64,000 nucleotides of DNA from contig LR882958.1 in the NCBI GenBank assembly GCA_904830895.1, positions 496,001 to 560,000 on the forward strand. The letters are read 5' to 3'. Source of the stretch: Planktothrix rubescens CCAP 1459/22 (GTDB lineage Bacteria > Cyanobacteriota > Cyanobacteriia > Cyanobacteriales > Microcoleaceae). This document shows, in pieces, positions 44,991-54,092 of this stretch. The position numbers and the translations under genes were made by a program. The notes under the pieces were generated by a model. It searched no databases and was not told where the DNA came from. It was given only the letters and a program-made list of their open reading frames with translations. Positions within the stretch are counted from its first letter, which is position 1. The number at the start of each line of letters is the position of its first letter.

Positions 44991-46952
44991 ATGAACGCTG
45001 TTTCTGTGCAAAACTGGCAAAAAGCGAACCAAGAATCCCTGATGGTGGCACTGACCCAAGTGCGACAGGTGCTGGAATGGAAAGCCAGTCAAGACGGTCA
45101 AACTCCAAGGCCAATAGCCACTTCCGAACTATCGGATAATTCATCTCTACAACAGATCTGCCGTATCTTTGGCTTGTCCACCTTTGAACGAGACTTACTA
45201 ATGATCTGTGCAGGTATGGAATTAGACGCCAGTTTTGCCAGCTTGTGCGCCCAGGCTCAAGGGGACTCGCAAAAACTTTATCCCACCTTCAGTTTAGCCC
45301 TTAGTAGCCTGGATAACCCCCATTGGAACGCCCTCACCCCTACGGCTCCCCTACGACACTGGCGATTAATTGAGATCGGTAGTGGATCGGCACTCACCCA
45401 GAGTCCCCTCCGCATTGACGAGCGCATCCTGCATTATTTGGTGGGAGTACAGCACTTAGATGAGAGACTGATGGGGATAATAGAGCCATTAAAAGAAGAA
45501 AATCAATTAGTCCCCTCTCACCAACAGTTAGCCGAACAGTTAGCAGAAACCCTGTCTCAGAGTGCCGGAAATGACATTGTACCCGCCGTGCAACTCTGTG
45601 GAGAAGATACCAGTAGCAAACGGGCGATCGCCCTATCCGCCTGCAAAATATTAGGACTGGATGCCCATTTACTCAGTGCCGATCACTTACCCAGCAACAG
45701 AAACGAACTGTCTCAACTGCTGCGGTTATGGGATCGGGAAGCGGTTTTGTGTAATAGTGCATTAGTCTTAAACTGCGACGAAGTAGACGGTTCAGATCGG
45801 GACGGAAATGTTGTCGCCCATATCATTGAACAAATTAACAGTCCTCTGATTATAACTACACGAGATCGGATTAGTCAGAGACAGCGCCCCTTAGTGAATT
45901 TTGAAGTTAGCAAACCTACCAACTCAGAACAATACCTATTATGGGAGGAGGCGCTGGTGATGGAACGCGAGGAGTTGCCGGAGATTATAGAACACTTAGT
46001 CGGACAATTTAACCTGAATGCCCCCGCCATTGCTGCGGCTTGTGCCAGTACCCTCGGACAAATGGGGCTAAGTGAGGATTATGATCAGCTAAATAATACT
46101 TTATGGGAGGCTTGTCGCGCCCAAGCTCGTCCTCGGATGGAAGATTTAGCCCAACGAATTGAACCGAGTGCCAGTTGGGAGGATTTGGTATTACCTGAAA
46201 TGCAGTCACAAACTCTGAAAGCAGTGATTGCCCATGTTCGCCAGCGCGTTAAAGTTTATGAAGGTTGGGGGTTTGCTAAAAAAGGCGGACGGGGTTTAGG
46301 AATTAGTGCTTTATTTGCTGGCCCTAGTGGGACGGGAAAAACTACGGCGGCGGAAGTGATGGCTCAGGAGTTAAATTTAGATTTATATCGGATTGATCTG
46401 AGTTCAGTGGTGAGTAAATATATTGGGGAAACGGAGAAGAATTTGCGACGGGTTTTTGATGCGGCGGAAACGGGTGGAGCGATTTTACTTTTTGATGAAG
46501 CGGATGCTTTATTTGGAAAACGTTCTGATGTGAAAGATTCCCATGACCGCCATGCAAATATTGAGGTTAGTTATTTATTACAACGGATGGAAGCTTATGG
46601 AGGTTTAGCAATTTTAACTACGAATTTAAAGGGGGCGTTAGATAGTGCATTTTTGCGAAGAATTCGGTTTGTGGTGCAGTTTCCGTTTCCCGATGTGACC
46701 CAACGGGCTGAAATTTGGCGGCGGATTTTTCCCAAGGAAATGCCATTGGAAGGGGTGGATGTGAATAAATTAGCTAAACTGAGTGTATCAGGGGGGAATA
46801 TTCGTAATATTGCGATGAATGCTGCTTTTTTGGCGGCGGATTCTAATGAGGCTGTGACGATGAAACATTTATTAAATGCGGCTCGTAGTGAAAGTATGAA
46901 GATGGAAAAACCTTTAACGGATACGGAGGTAAAAGGATGGATTAGTCCTTGA
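44991..46952 (+). CDS. AAA+ ATPase of the injection system (Pvc15-like)
   Basis: 653 residues. An N-terminal regulatory domain (about 1-400) is followed by one AAA+ module: Walker A AGPSGTGKTTAAE near residue 442, Walker B ILLFDEADALFGKRS near residue 500, sensor 1 ILTTNLKGALDSAFLRRIRF near residue 540 and sensor 2 GGNIRNIAMNAAF. ATPases of this type belong to the core of contractile injection clusters and may disassemble or remodel the contracted particle (ClpV-like, by analogy). It is the third plus-strand gene of the cluster. Confidence 0.92.
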   Translation: MNAVSVQNWQKANQESLMVALTQVRQVLEWKASQDGQTPRPIATSELSDNSSLQQICRIFGLSTFERDLLMICAGMELDASFASLCAQAQGDSQKLYPTFSLALSSLDNPHWNALTPTAPLRHWRLIEIGSGSALTQSPLRIDERILHYLVGVQHLDERLMGIIEPLKEENQLVPSHQQLAEQLAETLSQSAGNDIVPAVQLCGEDTSSKRAIALSACKILGLDAHLLSADHLPSNRNELSQLLRLWDREAVLCNSALVLNCDEVDGSDRDGNVVAHIIEQINSPLIITTRDRISQRQRPLVNFEVSKPTNSEQYLLWEEALVMEREELPEIIEHLVGQFNLNAPAIAAACASTLGQMGLSEDYDQLNNTLWEACRAQARPRMEDLAQRIEPSASWEDLVLPEMQSQTLKAVIAHVRQRVKVYEGWGFAKKGGRGLGISALFAGPSGTGKTTAAEVMAQELNLDLYRIDLSSVVSKYIGETEKNLRRVFDAAETGGAILLFDEADALFGKRSDVKDSHDRHANIEVSYLLQRMEAYGGLAILTTNLKGALDSAFLRRIRFVVQFPFPDVTQRAEIWRRIFPKEMPLEGVDVNKLAKLSVSGGNIRNIAMNAAFLAADSNEAVTMKHLLNAARSESMKMEKPLTDTEVKGWISP

Positions 46953-46953
46953 A

Positions 46954-47022
46954 ACAGTTTGGGTTAATCGTCGTTAAGGACAACCCAGAGGAGGGATAAA
47001 AAAATCGTCACCGCCCAACCAA
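46954..47022. repeat. HAD-hydrolase fragment, copy 1 (direct repeat)
   Basis: ACAGTTTGGGTTAATCGTCG through CCGCCCAACC is roughly 80% identical to 48662-48733 in the same orientation. In frame it reads TVWVNRR then a stop. The stop codon of the Schlafen-like gene (minus strand) lies within it. The two copies bracket that gene. Confidence 0.85.
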
Positions 47023-48585
47023 ATCAAGCAGTTGATTAATAATATCCCTTGTCGATTTATTTGGATTATTAATTGATGTCAGGGTTTCTGCCATTACTAA
47101 TTGGGTTGCAGCATTGAGACGGAATAAGTCTATTTTTGAATTAAAAATAAACTCTGCCACTCGTTGAGGCGTTCGCATTAAATTATTAATTTCACAGTAA
47201 AGCTCTAAACTTCTAAAGTTATAAGGATCATTATTCAAAAGCTTTTCAACTTTTTCAAGGGCAGCACTATAATTACCAACAACAGTATCATTTTCAGCCG
47301 ATCTTAATTCACGAATTGCCTCATGTCTGGGATGGGCTCCTAATATACACACTAAATTTTCACTGCCAATCTCAAAAATCGGAGCCGGACACCCCTCTGC
47401 TTTCATGGTTCGTAGGATGGTGGGAATTCCCTGACCTTCTGTTTGAGCAAGTTGCAGTTTAATAAAAAAGTAGGCGAGACCTTGATTCCGCCAAAATGGA
47501 GATTCGCGACCCTCAACAAATTTTATTCTATCTATAGCAGATGGTAACGTACCCGGTGAATTGATTTCTACACGATCTGAAAATATAGTAATTCTAGTGG
47601 GTTGATCAGATTCATAATCTCTATGGGCTAGTGCATTGACAACAGCTTCTTGTAATGCTCGACTGGGATATTTTGCCAGGTTTGGCATCGTCGTGCTAGT
47701 TTTATCAAAAACAATATAAGCCTCTGCATTTAAACGCTCAATCAGTTTGTTTGCTTGTTCTACAATAGTTCCCTCAAGTTCGATCCTTTCTGCATGGGTT
47801 TCGCCTCTGTCTTTACCAGGATATATCGAAAAAATTGAGACTGCACCGGGGAAAAATCTTGTGGGTTCACGTCCAAACAGTAATAAGGCAAAATTGCGGG
47901 GTCTAAGAACATTTGTTAAAGGTTCTTTTTGACATAAAGAAGGGGCTAATGCCGCTAATTTAAAATCAGGTGATAAATATTCATCAATATCTCTCTTTCC
48001 ATCCCATAAAGACATCCGTTGAAGGTACTCTCGTAGAACGATTAAATCAAGATCGTTTACGGTTGCATTAAGATTAATTCTTCTATCCCAAGGTGGTAAT
48101 TTGCCTTTTTTTACTAGCAGTTCCCTCAATAAACCATTACGAGCTTCACAAGTATTACTACCAATCCGAATATAGTAAGTCGTAGTAGATTGTTGTCTGA
48201 AAGAGTGGGCATGATCAGTAGCCGGAATGATGAAAACTAATACTCTTTTATCCTCTGTTTCTGCGGGAAGTTGAACAGTATGGGGAACAATGGGCGGATC
48301 TACATAGTCTCGACAAGCGTTTAATACTTTGCCCTCAACTTCTTTTAACCTTTGAGAAGTCATCCCTGGAAGAAGCATTTTTTGAAAGCCGTGTTCATCT
48401 TTTACTTCTTTCGCACCACAAACAATATATCCACCCCCCAGATTTGAGTAGTCATTAGCAAAAGCCACCGCAGTTTGGATAACATCATTAATATCTGCTA
48501 CATTTTCTTTCCATTCCACCTGTTCACTTTCCCGATAGGCAAGTTCTTTTAAATCAATAGGATAGTTCATACCTTTTTTATTCAA
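47008..48585 (-). CDS. Schlafen/AlbA-domain regulator with GHKL-like C-terminus
   Basis: 525 residues. The first possible start is a TTG at 48585, and an ATG (MNYPIDLKELAYRES) follows at 48570. An AlbA_2/Schlafen domain at about 15-150 contains ESEQVEWKENVADIND and GGGYIVCGAKEV. A HATPase_c_4-like module at about 290-400 has SRALQEAVVNALAHRDYESD. A TPR-like helical tail follows near 435-520. Such proteins are annotated as RecG-like or transcriptional regulators, and some take part in phage defence. The gene sits between two copies of a HAD-hydrolase fragment and is likely an insertion. Confidence 0.8.
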   Translation of the reverse strand: MNKKGMNYPIDLKELAYRESEQVEWKENVADINDVIQTAVAFANDYSNLGGGYIVCGAKEVKDEHGFQKMLLPGMTSQRLKEVEGKVLNACRDYVDPPIVPHTVQLPAETEDKRVLVFIIPATDHAHSFRQQSTTTYYIRIGSNTCEARNGLLRELLVKKGKLPPWDRRINLNATVNDLDLIVLREYLQRMSLWDGKRDIDEYLSPDFKLAALAPSLCQKEPLTNVLRPRNFALLLFGREPTRFFPGAVSIFSIYPGKDRGETHAERIELEGTIVEQANKLIERLNAEAYIVFDKTSTTMPNLAKYPSRALQEAVVNALAHRDYESDQPTRITIFSDRVEINSPGTLPSAIDRIKFVEGRESPFWRNQGLAYFFIKLQLAQTEGQGIPTILRTMKAEGCPAPIFEIGSENLVCILGAHPRHEAIRELRSAENDTVVGNYSAALEKVEKLLNNDPYNFRSLELYCEINNLMRTPQRVAEFIFNSKIDLFRLNAATQLVMAETLTSINNPNKSTRDIINQLLDLVGR

Positions 48586-48640
48586 ATCGGTGGATTAACT
48601 ATAGCACTTGTATTACAGAGCAAACTAAAAATCTTTTTAG

Positions 48641-48787
48641 CTGCAAAATAGTTTAGGATTAACAACGGTTTGGGTTAATCGTCGTCAAGGACAACCCGGA
48701 GGAGGAGCAACGAAAGTTGCGATCGCCCAACCCGATTTAGAAGTGCCGGATTTAAAGAGTTTAGTTGACTTGATTTTTGAGCGTTAA
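48641..48787 (+). pseudogene. HAD-hydrolase C-terminal fragment, copy 2
   Basis: The frame reads GLTTVWVNRRQGQPGG, then PDLEVPDLKSLVDLIFER and a stop. This is the usual end of HAD-type hydrolases (GL-x-TVWVNR ... PDLEV). Upstream there is a stop codon after 49 codons and no catalytic motif. A shorter, mutated copy lies at 46954-47022. Confidence 0.8.
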
Positions 48788-48815
48788 GAAATAGAGTTAT
48801 TCACTAAAATAAACT

Positions 48816-51263
48816 TTAAAATGGCATTTTCCAGACTTTTATACCATTATTATCTCCTCCAGCAACCAGAAATTTGTTATCAGGAGTAAAAGCTACAGAC
48901 TGTACATAAAAAACTGGAGGATGTACATAAGAAGATGGAAAAGAAAGAGTAGCCAGTTCTTGACGTTGTTTGAGATCCCAGATTCTAACTGTTCCATCAT
49001 CAGCACCACTCGCTAGAAATTGAGAATCTGAAGTTATAGCTAAGGATGTAACAGACTGAGTGTGACCTGTTAATGGATATCTAAATTTACCTGAATTTAA
49101 GTCCCATATTTTAATCGTTTTATCATTGCTTCCAGAGATTAATAATTGATTATCTGGGCTAATCACAATGGCTCGAATGATGTCTTGATGTCCGTGATCT
49201 TTGTCTAAAGTAGGAATTTCTTTTCGCGTCTTATAGTCATAAATTCTCAAAACTTTATCATCTCCCCCACTGACTAACCATTTTTCATTTAATGCAAGAG
49301 AATTAATCTTTTTAGTTGGGGTTGGGATTGTCCAAATTTGTTCACTTGTCTTCTCATCCCAAAAGGTGATACGAGTATTTTCTCCGGCACTAATCAAAAT
49401 TTGTCCTGTCGAATCATAAACAAGACTGCGAATAATAGCGTTATCATTAGGAAGCTGAAAAGCCTCACCCTTTCCAAAATTTAAGTCCCAAATTTTTAAG
49501 GATTTCGCTCCCCCAATTGCTAATTTGTTTTTATGAGGATTAAATACAAGCGTATATACCTGATTTTGATTATCAAACGGCTTTTCTTTTTGGACTTGTT
49601 CAAAATTAGAAATTTTGACTATATTCTTGTCACCTCCACTTGCTATCCTATCTCCACTAGGACTAATAGCAATTGTAGAAACCAGACCATGTCCAAATTT
49701 ATCTGGACTAGAGATTATAGGAAAAATAGCCTTATCTTCTAAGAAATTTTTTAAGGAATTTTTGATGATTTTTCGTCTTGAATCAGCTTGAGATACATAA
49801 TCTTGATAGTTAGATTTTTGTGAGGAATTTTGAATAACTTGTTGATAAACCTGATCAGACAATTCCAAATTTGAGATTTGATCTTTATTGGATTTTACAG
49901 CTAAATCAAAATAAGTATTAGCTAATTCCATTTCAGCTTCTATATACTGTTTATCTTGGTTTAAAACTTTTTCAAGATCAGCTTTTGCTGAGTCTAAATT
50001 ATTGTTCTCATGATAGGTTTTACCCCGTTGATAATAAGCTTCTAAAAATTCAGGATTACGCTTAATTTCTTCACCGTAAGAATTAATTGCTTGACCCAGG
50101 TTTTTTTGGTAATAATAAGCTAGTCCTTGATTATAAGAAAGTTCTGGGTAGTTAGAATTGTTGTTTTTCGCTTCATTAAAACTCTTAATGGCTGCTTCAT
50201 AGTTTCCTAAATTAAGCTCCGCTAATCCTTGTTTATAATAAGGTTCAGCTAAAGAAAAAGAACTCTTTTCTTTTTTATTCAAATCAATCACTTTCTCAAA
50301 ATCACGAATTGCATCTTCATATTTTCCTAATTCCGCTTTAATTGAACCTCTCAGTAGAAAAGCATCTTGAGAAGTAGAATCTTTTTTAATCGCCATATCT
50401 AAATCTTTGATAGCATTGAGATAATCCAGTTTTGATAAATAAACAACCGCTCGATAAAGATAAGATTGATAAACTTCAGGACTCCGCTTTATAGCTTCAC
50501 TCAAATCTCTATGAGCAGCTTCATAATTTCCTGTTTTTATATAAAACCATCCCCTTAATATTCTAGGATCAACATAAAGTTTAGGATTGTTAATATGATC
50601 TTTAAGTTTAGGTTGAGAGCCTGATATTGCTATATTAAAATCTTTTAAAGCATCTTCATCTTCATAATCATCTGAGTTATAGTAGGCAAAACCTCTTTGA
50701 GCATAGGCTTCTGAAAACTGATCATCAAAAGTTAAAGCTAGGGTAAAATATTTAGCAGCCTTTTCATATTCTTGGTTTTCTAATTCCTTTTGACCTGCTT
50801 GATAGAGTTGAAATGCTTGAAGAGCTTGGTTAGAGGATTTATTCTCATTGTTAATGTTAACAATCTTGAAAAAGTTAATTTCTTGGATATTAACAGGAAT
50901 GTTAACATTTAAAAATCCAACGTCTATCGAAGGAATCTTAACTGCTGTAAAACTTATATTCATATCTCCCCGGATGTTAGAAAAATCTTGATTAGCTTTT
51001 TTTCCTGGGGAACTCGAATTTTTAGATTGGTTTAAATAAAAGACAAATTCATTACCAAGAAAAGGACTAATCGATTTTATGTCTTCTTGATCTCGGACAT
51101 TTTTTAGATTTTCTTTAAAAAAAGATGGATTTTGGGAGAGATTTAATTCCTTATTTTGAGATGAACTTTGAGCAAAAGCAACAGAACTGAAATCAGATAA
51201 GCTAATCAAAGAAATCAATAAAGAAATAAATAATAATTTTAAGAATCGATAGAGATTAGTCAT
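48816..51263 (-). CDS. Exported TPR and WD40 repeat protein
   Basis: 815 residues from the ATG at 51263 (MTNLYRFLKLLFISLLISLI), with a signal peptide ending near VAFAQ|SSS. A TPR region of about ten units (about 145-500) has typical NPEFLEAYYQRGKTYHENNN segments. It is followed by seven WD40-type repeats (about 540-815) with SGDRIASGGDKNIVKISNFE and SPDNQLLISGSNDKTIKIWD. The two scaffolds suggest a protein-binding platform in the periplasm or at the membrane. No enzyme domain was seen. Partners are unknown. Confidence 0.88.
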   Translation of the reverse strand: MTNLYRFLKLLFISLLISLISLSDFSSVAFAQSSSQNKELNLSQNPSFFKENLKNVRDQEDIKSISPFLGNEFVFYLNQSKNSSSPGKKANQDFSNIRGDMNISFTAVKIPSIDVGFLNVNIPVNIQEINFFKIVNINNENKSSNQALQAFQLYQAGQKELENQEYEKAAKYFTLALTFDDQFSEAYAQRGFAYYNSDDYEDEDALKDFNIAISGSQPKLKDHINNPKLYVDPRILRGWFYIKTGNYEAAHRDLSEAIKRSPEVYQSYLYRAVVYLSKLDYLNAIKDLDMAIKKDSTSQDAFLLRGSIKAELGKYEDAIRDFEKVIDLNKKEKSSFSLAEPYYKQGLAELNLGNYEAAIKSFNEAKNNNSNYPELSYNQGLAYYYQKNLGQAINSYGEEIKRNPEFLEAYYQRGKTYHENNNLDSAKADLEKVLNQDKQYIEAEMELANTYFDLAVKSNKDQISNLELSDQVYQQVIQNSSQKSNYQDYVSQADSRRKIIKNSLKNFLEDKAIFPIISSPDKFGHGLVSTIAISPSGDRIASGGDKNIVKISNFEQVQKEKPFDNQNQVYTLVFNPHKNKLAIGGAKSLKIWDLNFGKGEAFQLPNDNAIIRSLVYDSTGQILISAGENTRITFWDEKTSEQIWTIPTPTKKINSLALNEKWLVSGGDDKVLRIYDYKTRKEIPTLDKDHGHQDIIRAIVISPDNQLLISGSNDKTIKIWDLNSGKFRYPLTGHTQSVTSLAITSDSQFLASGADDGTVRIWDLKQRQELATLSFPSSYVHPPVFYVQSVAFTPDNKFLVAGGDNNGIKVWKMPF

Positions 51264-51498
51264 AGCGGTAACTGGTTTATAGTGCAATGCTTCGTTAATT
51301 ATAGTGGGTTTAGTGCGATGACTCTCCTGATGTTATATAAAAATTAACATGGGTAGAGCTTGGTAATAGGAAAAGAAGTACGATCGCCCTAGCTCGCTAT
51401 AATAATATATAAACTATTGACAATTATTGAATACAATCATCGGAGGCAGAGCCTCCGGTTGGCATTCCAAGGTAAAACCTTGGAACGAGGAGAAAAGG
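51264..51498. repeat. Intergenic region with hairpin repeat
   Basis: 235 bp without a gene. GGAGGCAGAGCCTCC at 51439-51453 and CCAAGGTAAAACCTTGG at 51467-51483 are palindromes related to the 129-bp repeat in the suf operon. They sit 6 bp beyond the stop codon of ffh and could terminate its transcription. Confidence 0.75.
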
Positions 51499-52926
51499 TT
51501 AAAGTTGACCGAAACCTTTTTTCTTTTTGTCTTTCTTTTTCTTGGCTTTCGCCGCCCCGGGATAACCTCCTCCCATTCCGGGCATTCCGGGCATACCCAT
51601 ACCGGGCATACCTCCCATTCCCGGCATCATTCCTTGACTCATTTGTTGCATCATTACCCGCATTTTTTGGAAGTCACTAACTAACTTCATCACGTCTTTT
51701 TCAAGCATTCCTGAACCCTTAGCAATACGTTTGCGACGGGAAGGAGAACTAGCTAATAAATCCGGGTTTTGGCGCTCATTAACGGTCATGGAATTAATCA
51801 TCGCTTCCGACCGTTTTAATTGTGCTTCTCCCTGGTCTAATTGGTCTTGGGAAATCTTATTCATCCCCGGAATTAACTTAATTAATCCCCCCAAAGATCC
51901 CATATTTTTCATCATTCGAGTTTGACGCAGGAAGTCGGTAAAATCGAATTTTGCCGTAATAATTTTTTCCTGCATTCTCTCGGCATCCGCCAAGTCAAAT
52001 TCCTCTTGGGCTTTTTCAACTAAGGTTAAAATATCCCCCATGCCTAAAATTCGAGACGCCACCCGGTCAGGATAAAATGGTTGTAATGCTTCGACTTTTT
52101 CCCCCACCCCAACAAATTTAATCGGCGCCCCCGATACCTTCCGAATCGATAGTGCCGCCCCGCCGCGACTATCCCCATCCATCTTAGTTAAAATAGCCCC
52201 GGTAATCCCAATTTGGTCGTTAAAGGTGCGGGTTAAATTAGCAGCTTCTTGACCCGTCATCGCATCAACAACTAACAAAGTTTCATGGGGTTCAATAGTT
52301 TGTTTAATTTGGGCTAATTCCGCCATCATATTTTCGTCTATTTGCAGACGTCCGGCGGTGTCAATAATCACCGTATCAATATCTTGATTGCGGGCATATT
52401 CTACCCCTTGGCGGGCAATTTCTACGGGGTCGGTATCGGTTCCCATTTCAAACACAGGAACGTTAATTTGTTTCCCCAATGTTATTAACTGATTAATTGC
52501 CGCCGGGCGATAAATGTCCGTTGCGACTAACAAAGTAGTGCGATTTTCCTTTCTCAAATGCAGGGCTAATTTTGCCGTGGCGGTGGTTTTTCCTGTCCCT
52601 TGCAACCCGGCCATTAAAATAATTGTTGGGGCAGTGTCCGCTTGGGCGAGGGGAACGTTACTTTCCCCCATGACATTGACCAATTCATCATGGACAATCT
52701 TAACGAACTGTTCTCCGGGTCGCACACCGGACACGACTGCTGCTCCCTGGGCTTTTTCCCCGACTTCGGCGACAAATTCCTTGACGACTTGCAGGTTAAC
52801 ATCGGCTTCTAGGAGGGCGCGACGGACTTCTTTTAGGGCATCTTGAATATTAGACTCACTAATTTTATCTTGACCTCGGAGTTTCTTCCAAGTCGATTCA
52901 AAGCGTTCGGCAAGAGCATCAAACAT
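51499..52926 (-). CDS. ffh: Signal recognition particle protein Ffh
   Basis: 475 residues. The N domain is followed by a GTPase with G1 GLQGTGKTTATAKLALHL near residue 108, G3 DTAGRLQ near residue 188 and G4 TKMDGDSRGGAA near residue 246. The methionine-rich M domain (about 300-435) has KRIAKGSGMLEKDVMKLVSD. The C-terminus is glycine/methionine-rich (GMGGMPGMGMPGMPGMGGGY) and then basic. Ffh binds signal sequences with 4.5S-type RNA and targets ribosomes to the membrane. The first 16 codons and the upstream region were duplicated (see 52881-53285). Confidence 0.97.
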   Translation of the reverse strand: MFDALAERFESTWKKLRGQDKISESNIQDALKEVRRALLEADVNLQVVKEFVAEVGEKAQGAAVVSGVRPGEQFVKIVHDELVNVMGESNVPLAQADTAPTIILMAGLQGTGKTTATAKLALHLRKENRTTLLVATDIYRPAAINQLITLGKQINVPVFEMGTDTDPVEIARQGVEYARNQDIDTVIIDTAGRLQIDENMMAELAQIKQTIEPHETLLVVDAMTGQEAANLTRTFNDQIGITGAILTKMDGDSRGGAALSIRKVSGAPIKFVGVGEKVEALQPFYPDRVASRILGMGDILTLVEKAQEEFDLADAERMQEKIITAKFDFTDFLRQTRMMKNMGSLGGLIKLIPGMNKISQDQLDQGEAQLKRSEAMINSMTVNERQNPDLLASSPSRRKRIAKGSGMLEKDVMKLVSDFQKMRVMMQQMSQGMMPGMGGMPGMGMPGMPGMGGGYPGAAKAKKKKDKKKKGFGQL

Positions 52927-53285
52927 AGCAATTTCTTTATTGAGCAGATTAACTTCACTCTCTATGATAATATTTAGTTGTTGCGCTTTAGCGCTCCATA
53001 TTTTTAGAGTGCGCTGAAGCGCAACAACAAATTAAGGTTTAATCTCGTTTGATTTTTTCGACATTTTCATCAAAAATCGCTCCTCGTTTCTTCCAAGTGG
53101 ATTCAAAGCGTTCAGCAAGAGCATCAAACATAGCAATTTCTTTATTGAGCAGATTAACTTCACTCTCTATGATAATATTTAGTTGTTGCGCTTTAGCGCT
53201 CCATATTTTTAGAGTGCGCTGAAGCGCAACAACAAATTAAAGTTTAGTCTTTTCTATCTTTTCATCAAAAATCGCTCCTCGTTTG
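52881..53285. repeat. 205-bp tandem duplication over the ffh promoter
   Basis: GTTTCTTCCA occurs at 52881 and 53086, and GAAGCGCAAC at 53016 and 53221: an offset of 205 bp with only a few substitutions. Each unit contains the first codons of ffh (minus strand), its upstream region, a hairpin (GTTGCGCTTTAGCGC...GCGCTGAAGCGCAACAAC), and the last codons of the pentapeptide gene. Only 52881-52926 is within the functional ffh gene. The second ffh start (near 53131) leads into a dead frame. Confidence 0.92.
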
Positions 53286-54025
53286 ATTAAGTCTGCTTTC
53301 ACAGTTTCAGAAATTCCGGCATCATGCCAGAGGCGAGCTTCTTTAACATTTGCTCCGGTAAAATCAACTCCGGCTAAATTAGTTAAAGCTAATCCTGCTT
53401 GATATAAGTCGGTATTTTTTAGACAAGCTCCAGTTAAATTGGCATTGCTTAAATTACAGTTACTTAAATTGGCATCTTCTAAATTAGCATTCGTTAAATT
53501 TGATCCACTTAAATTTGCTAAAGCTAAACTGACCCGGTGCAAATCTGCTCCACTTAAATCAGCATCACTTAATAAGGCTCCGCTTAAATCTGCTCCCCCT
53601 AAATTGACATTTTTTAGGTCAGCATTGGTTAAGTCAATATCGCTTAAATCTGCCCCTCGTAAGTAGGCATTGGTTAATTTTGCCCCACTTAAATCTAATC
53701 CTCTTAAATTAGCTCCTAATAGTCTACCTTCGGCAAAATCTTCTAGGGGATTTAAACCTGCAATTTCAGTTAACTCTAAGAAATTATCGGTTTTTGCTGA
53801 TATAATAGCTTGTAATGTTGTTTGTAAATCTGAAAAATGACAACCTTGAGATGCTGCTTTTTGAGTTAACAATTGTAGGTCTTCATGGGTTTTATAATGC
53901 AGTGCCATTTCGTGAATATCAGCAGGTAAAGGTTGTTTTTGTAACCAAAGTACGAGTTTACGCTCCAACACCGCCAAGCGATTTGGGCTAAGATTATGGG
54001 GCCACAGTCCTTCTACACCAGTCAT
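53237..54025 (-). CDS. Pentapeptide repeat protein with N-terminal helical domain
   Basis: 262 residues. Residues 1-100 form a helical domain (LAVLERKLVLWLQKQPLPAD). From about 105 to 245 it is made of A(D/N)LXX pentapeptides (ADLSDIDLTNADLKNVNLGG, and so on). It ends with KADLIKRGAIFDEKIEKTK, a tail shared with the next protein upstream (ELVQRGAIFRENED), so the two are paralogous in their C-termini. Its final codons were duplicated with the ffh leader. Function unknown. Confidence 0.88.
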   Translation of the reverse strand: MTGVEGLWPHNLSPNRLAVLERKLVLWLQKQPLPADIHEMALHYKTHEDLQLLTQKAASQGCHFSDLQTTLQAIISAKTDNFLELTEIAGLNPLEDFAEGRLLGANLRGLDLSGAKLTNAYLRGADLSDIDLTNADLKNVNLGGADLSGALLSDADLSGADLHRVSLALANLSGSNLTNANLEDANLSNCNLSNANLTGACLKNTDLYQAGLALTNLAGVDFTGANVKEARLWHDAGISETVKADLIKRGAIFDEKIEKTKL

Positions 54026-54092
54026 AGGTTTTAATGATTTTGTTTATGGATATTGGTTAATGGATAGAATGGGTTGGATTCTGTCTATTCAC

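Noticed and set aside
51417-51684. Plus-strand frames opposite the end of ffh
   Set aside because: They overlap the glycine/methionine-rich tail of ffh and a dispersed hairpin; there is no start signal or family match.
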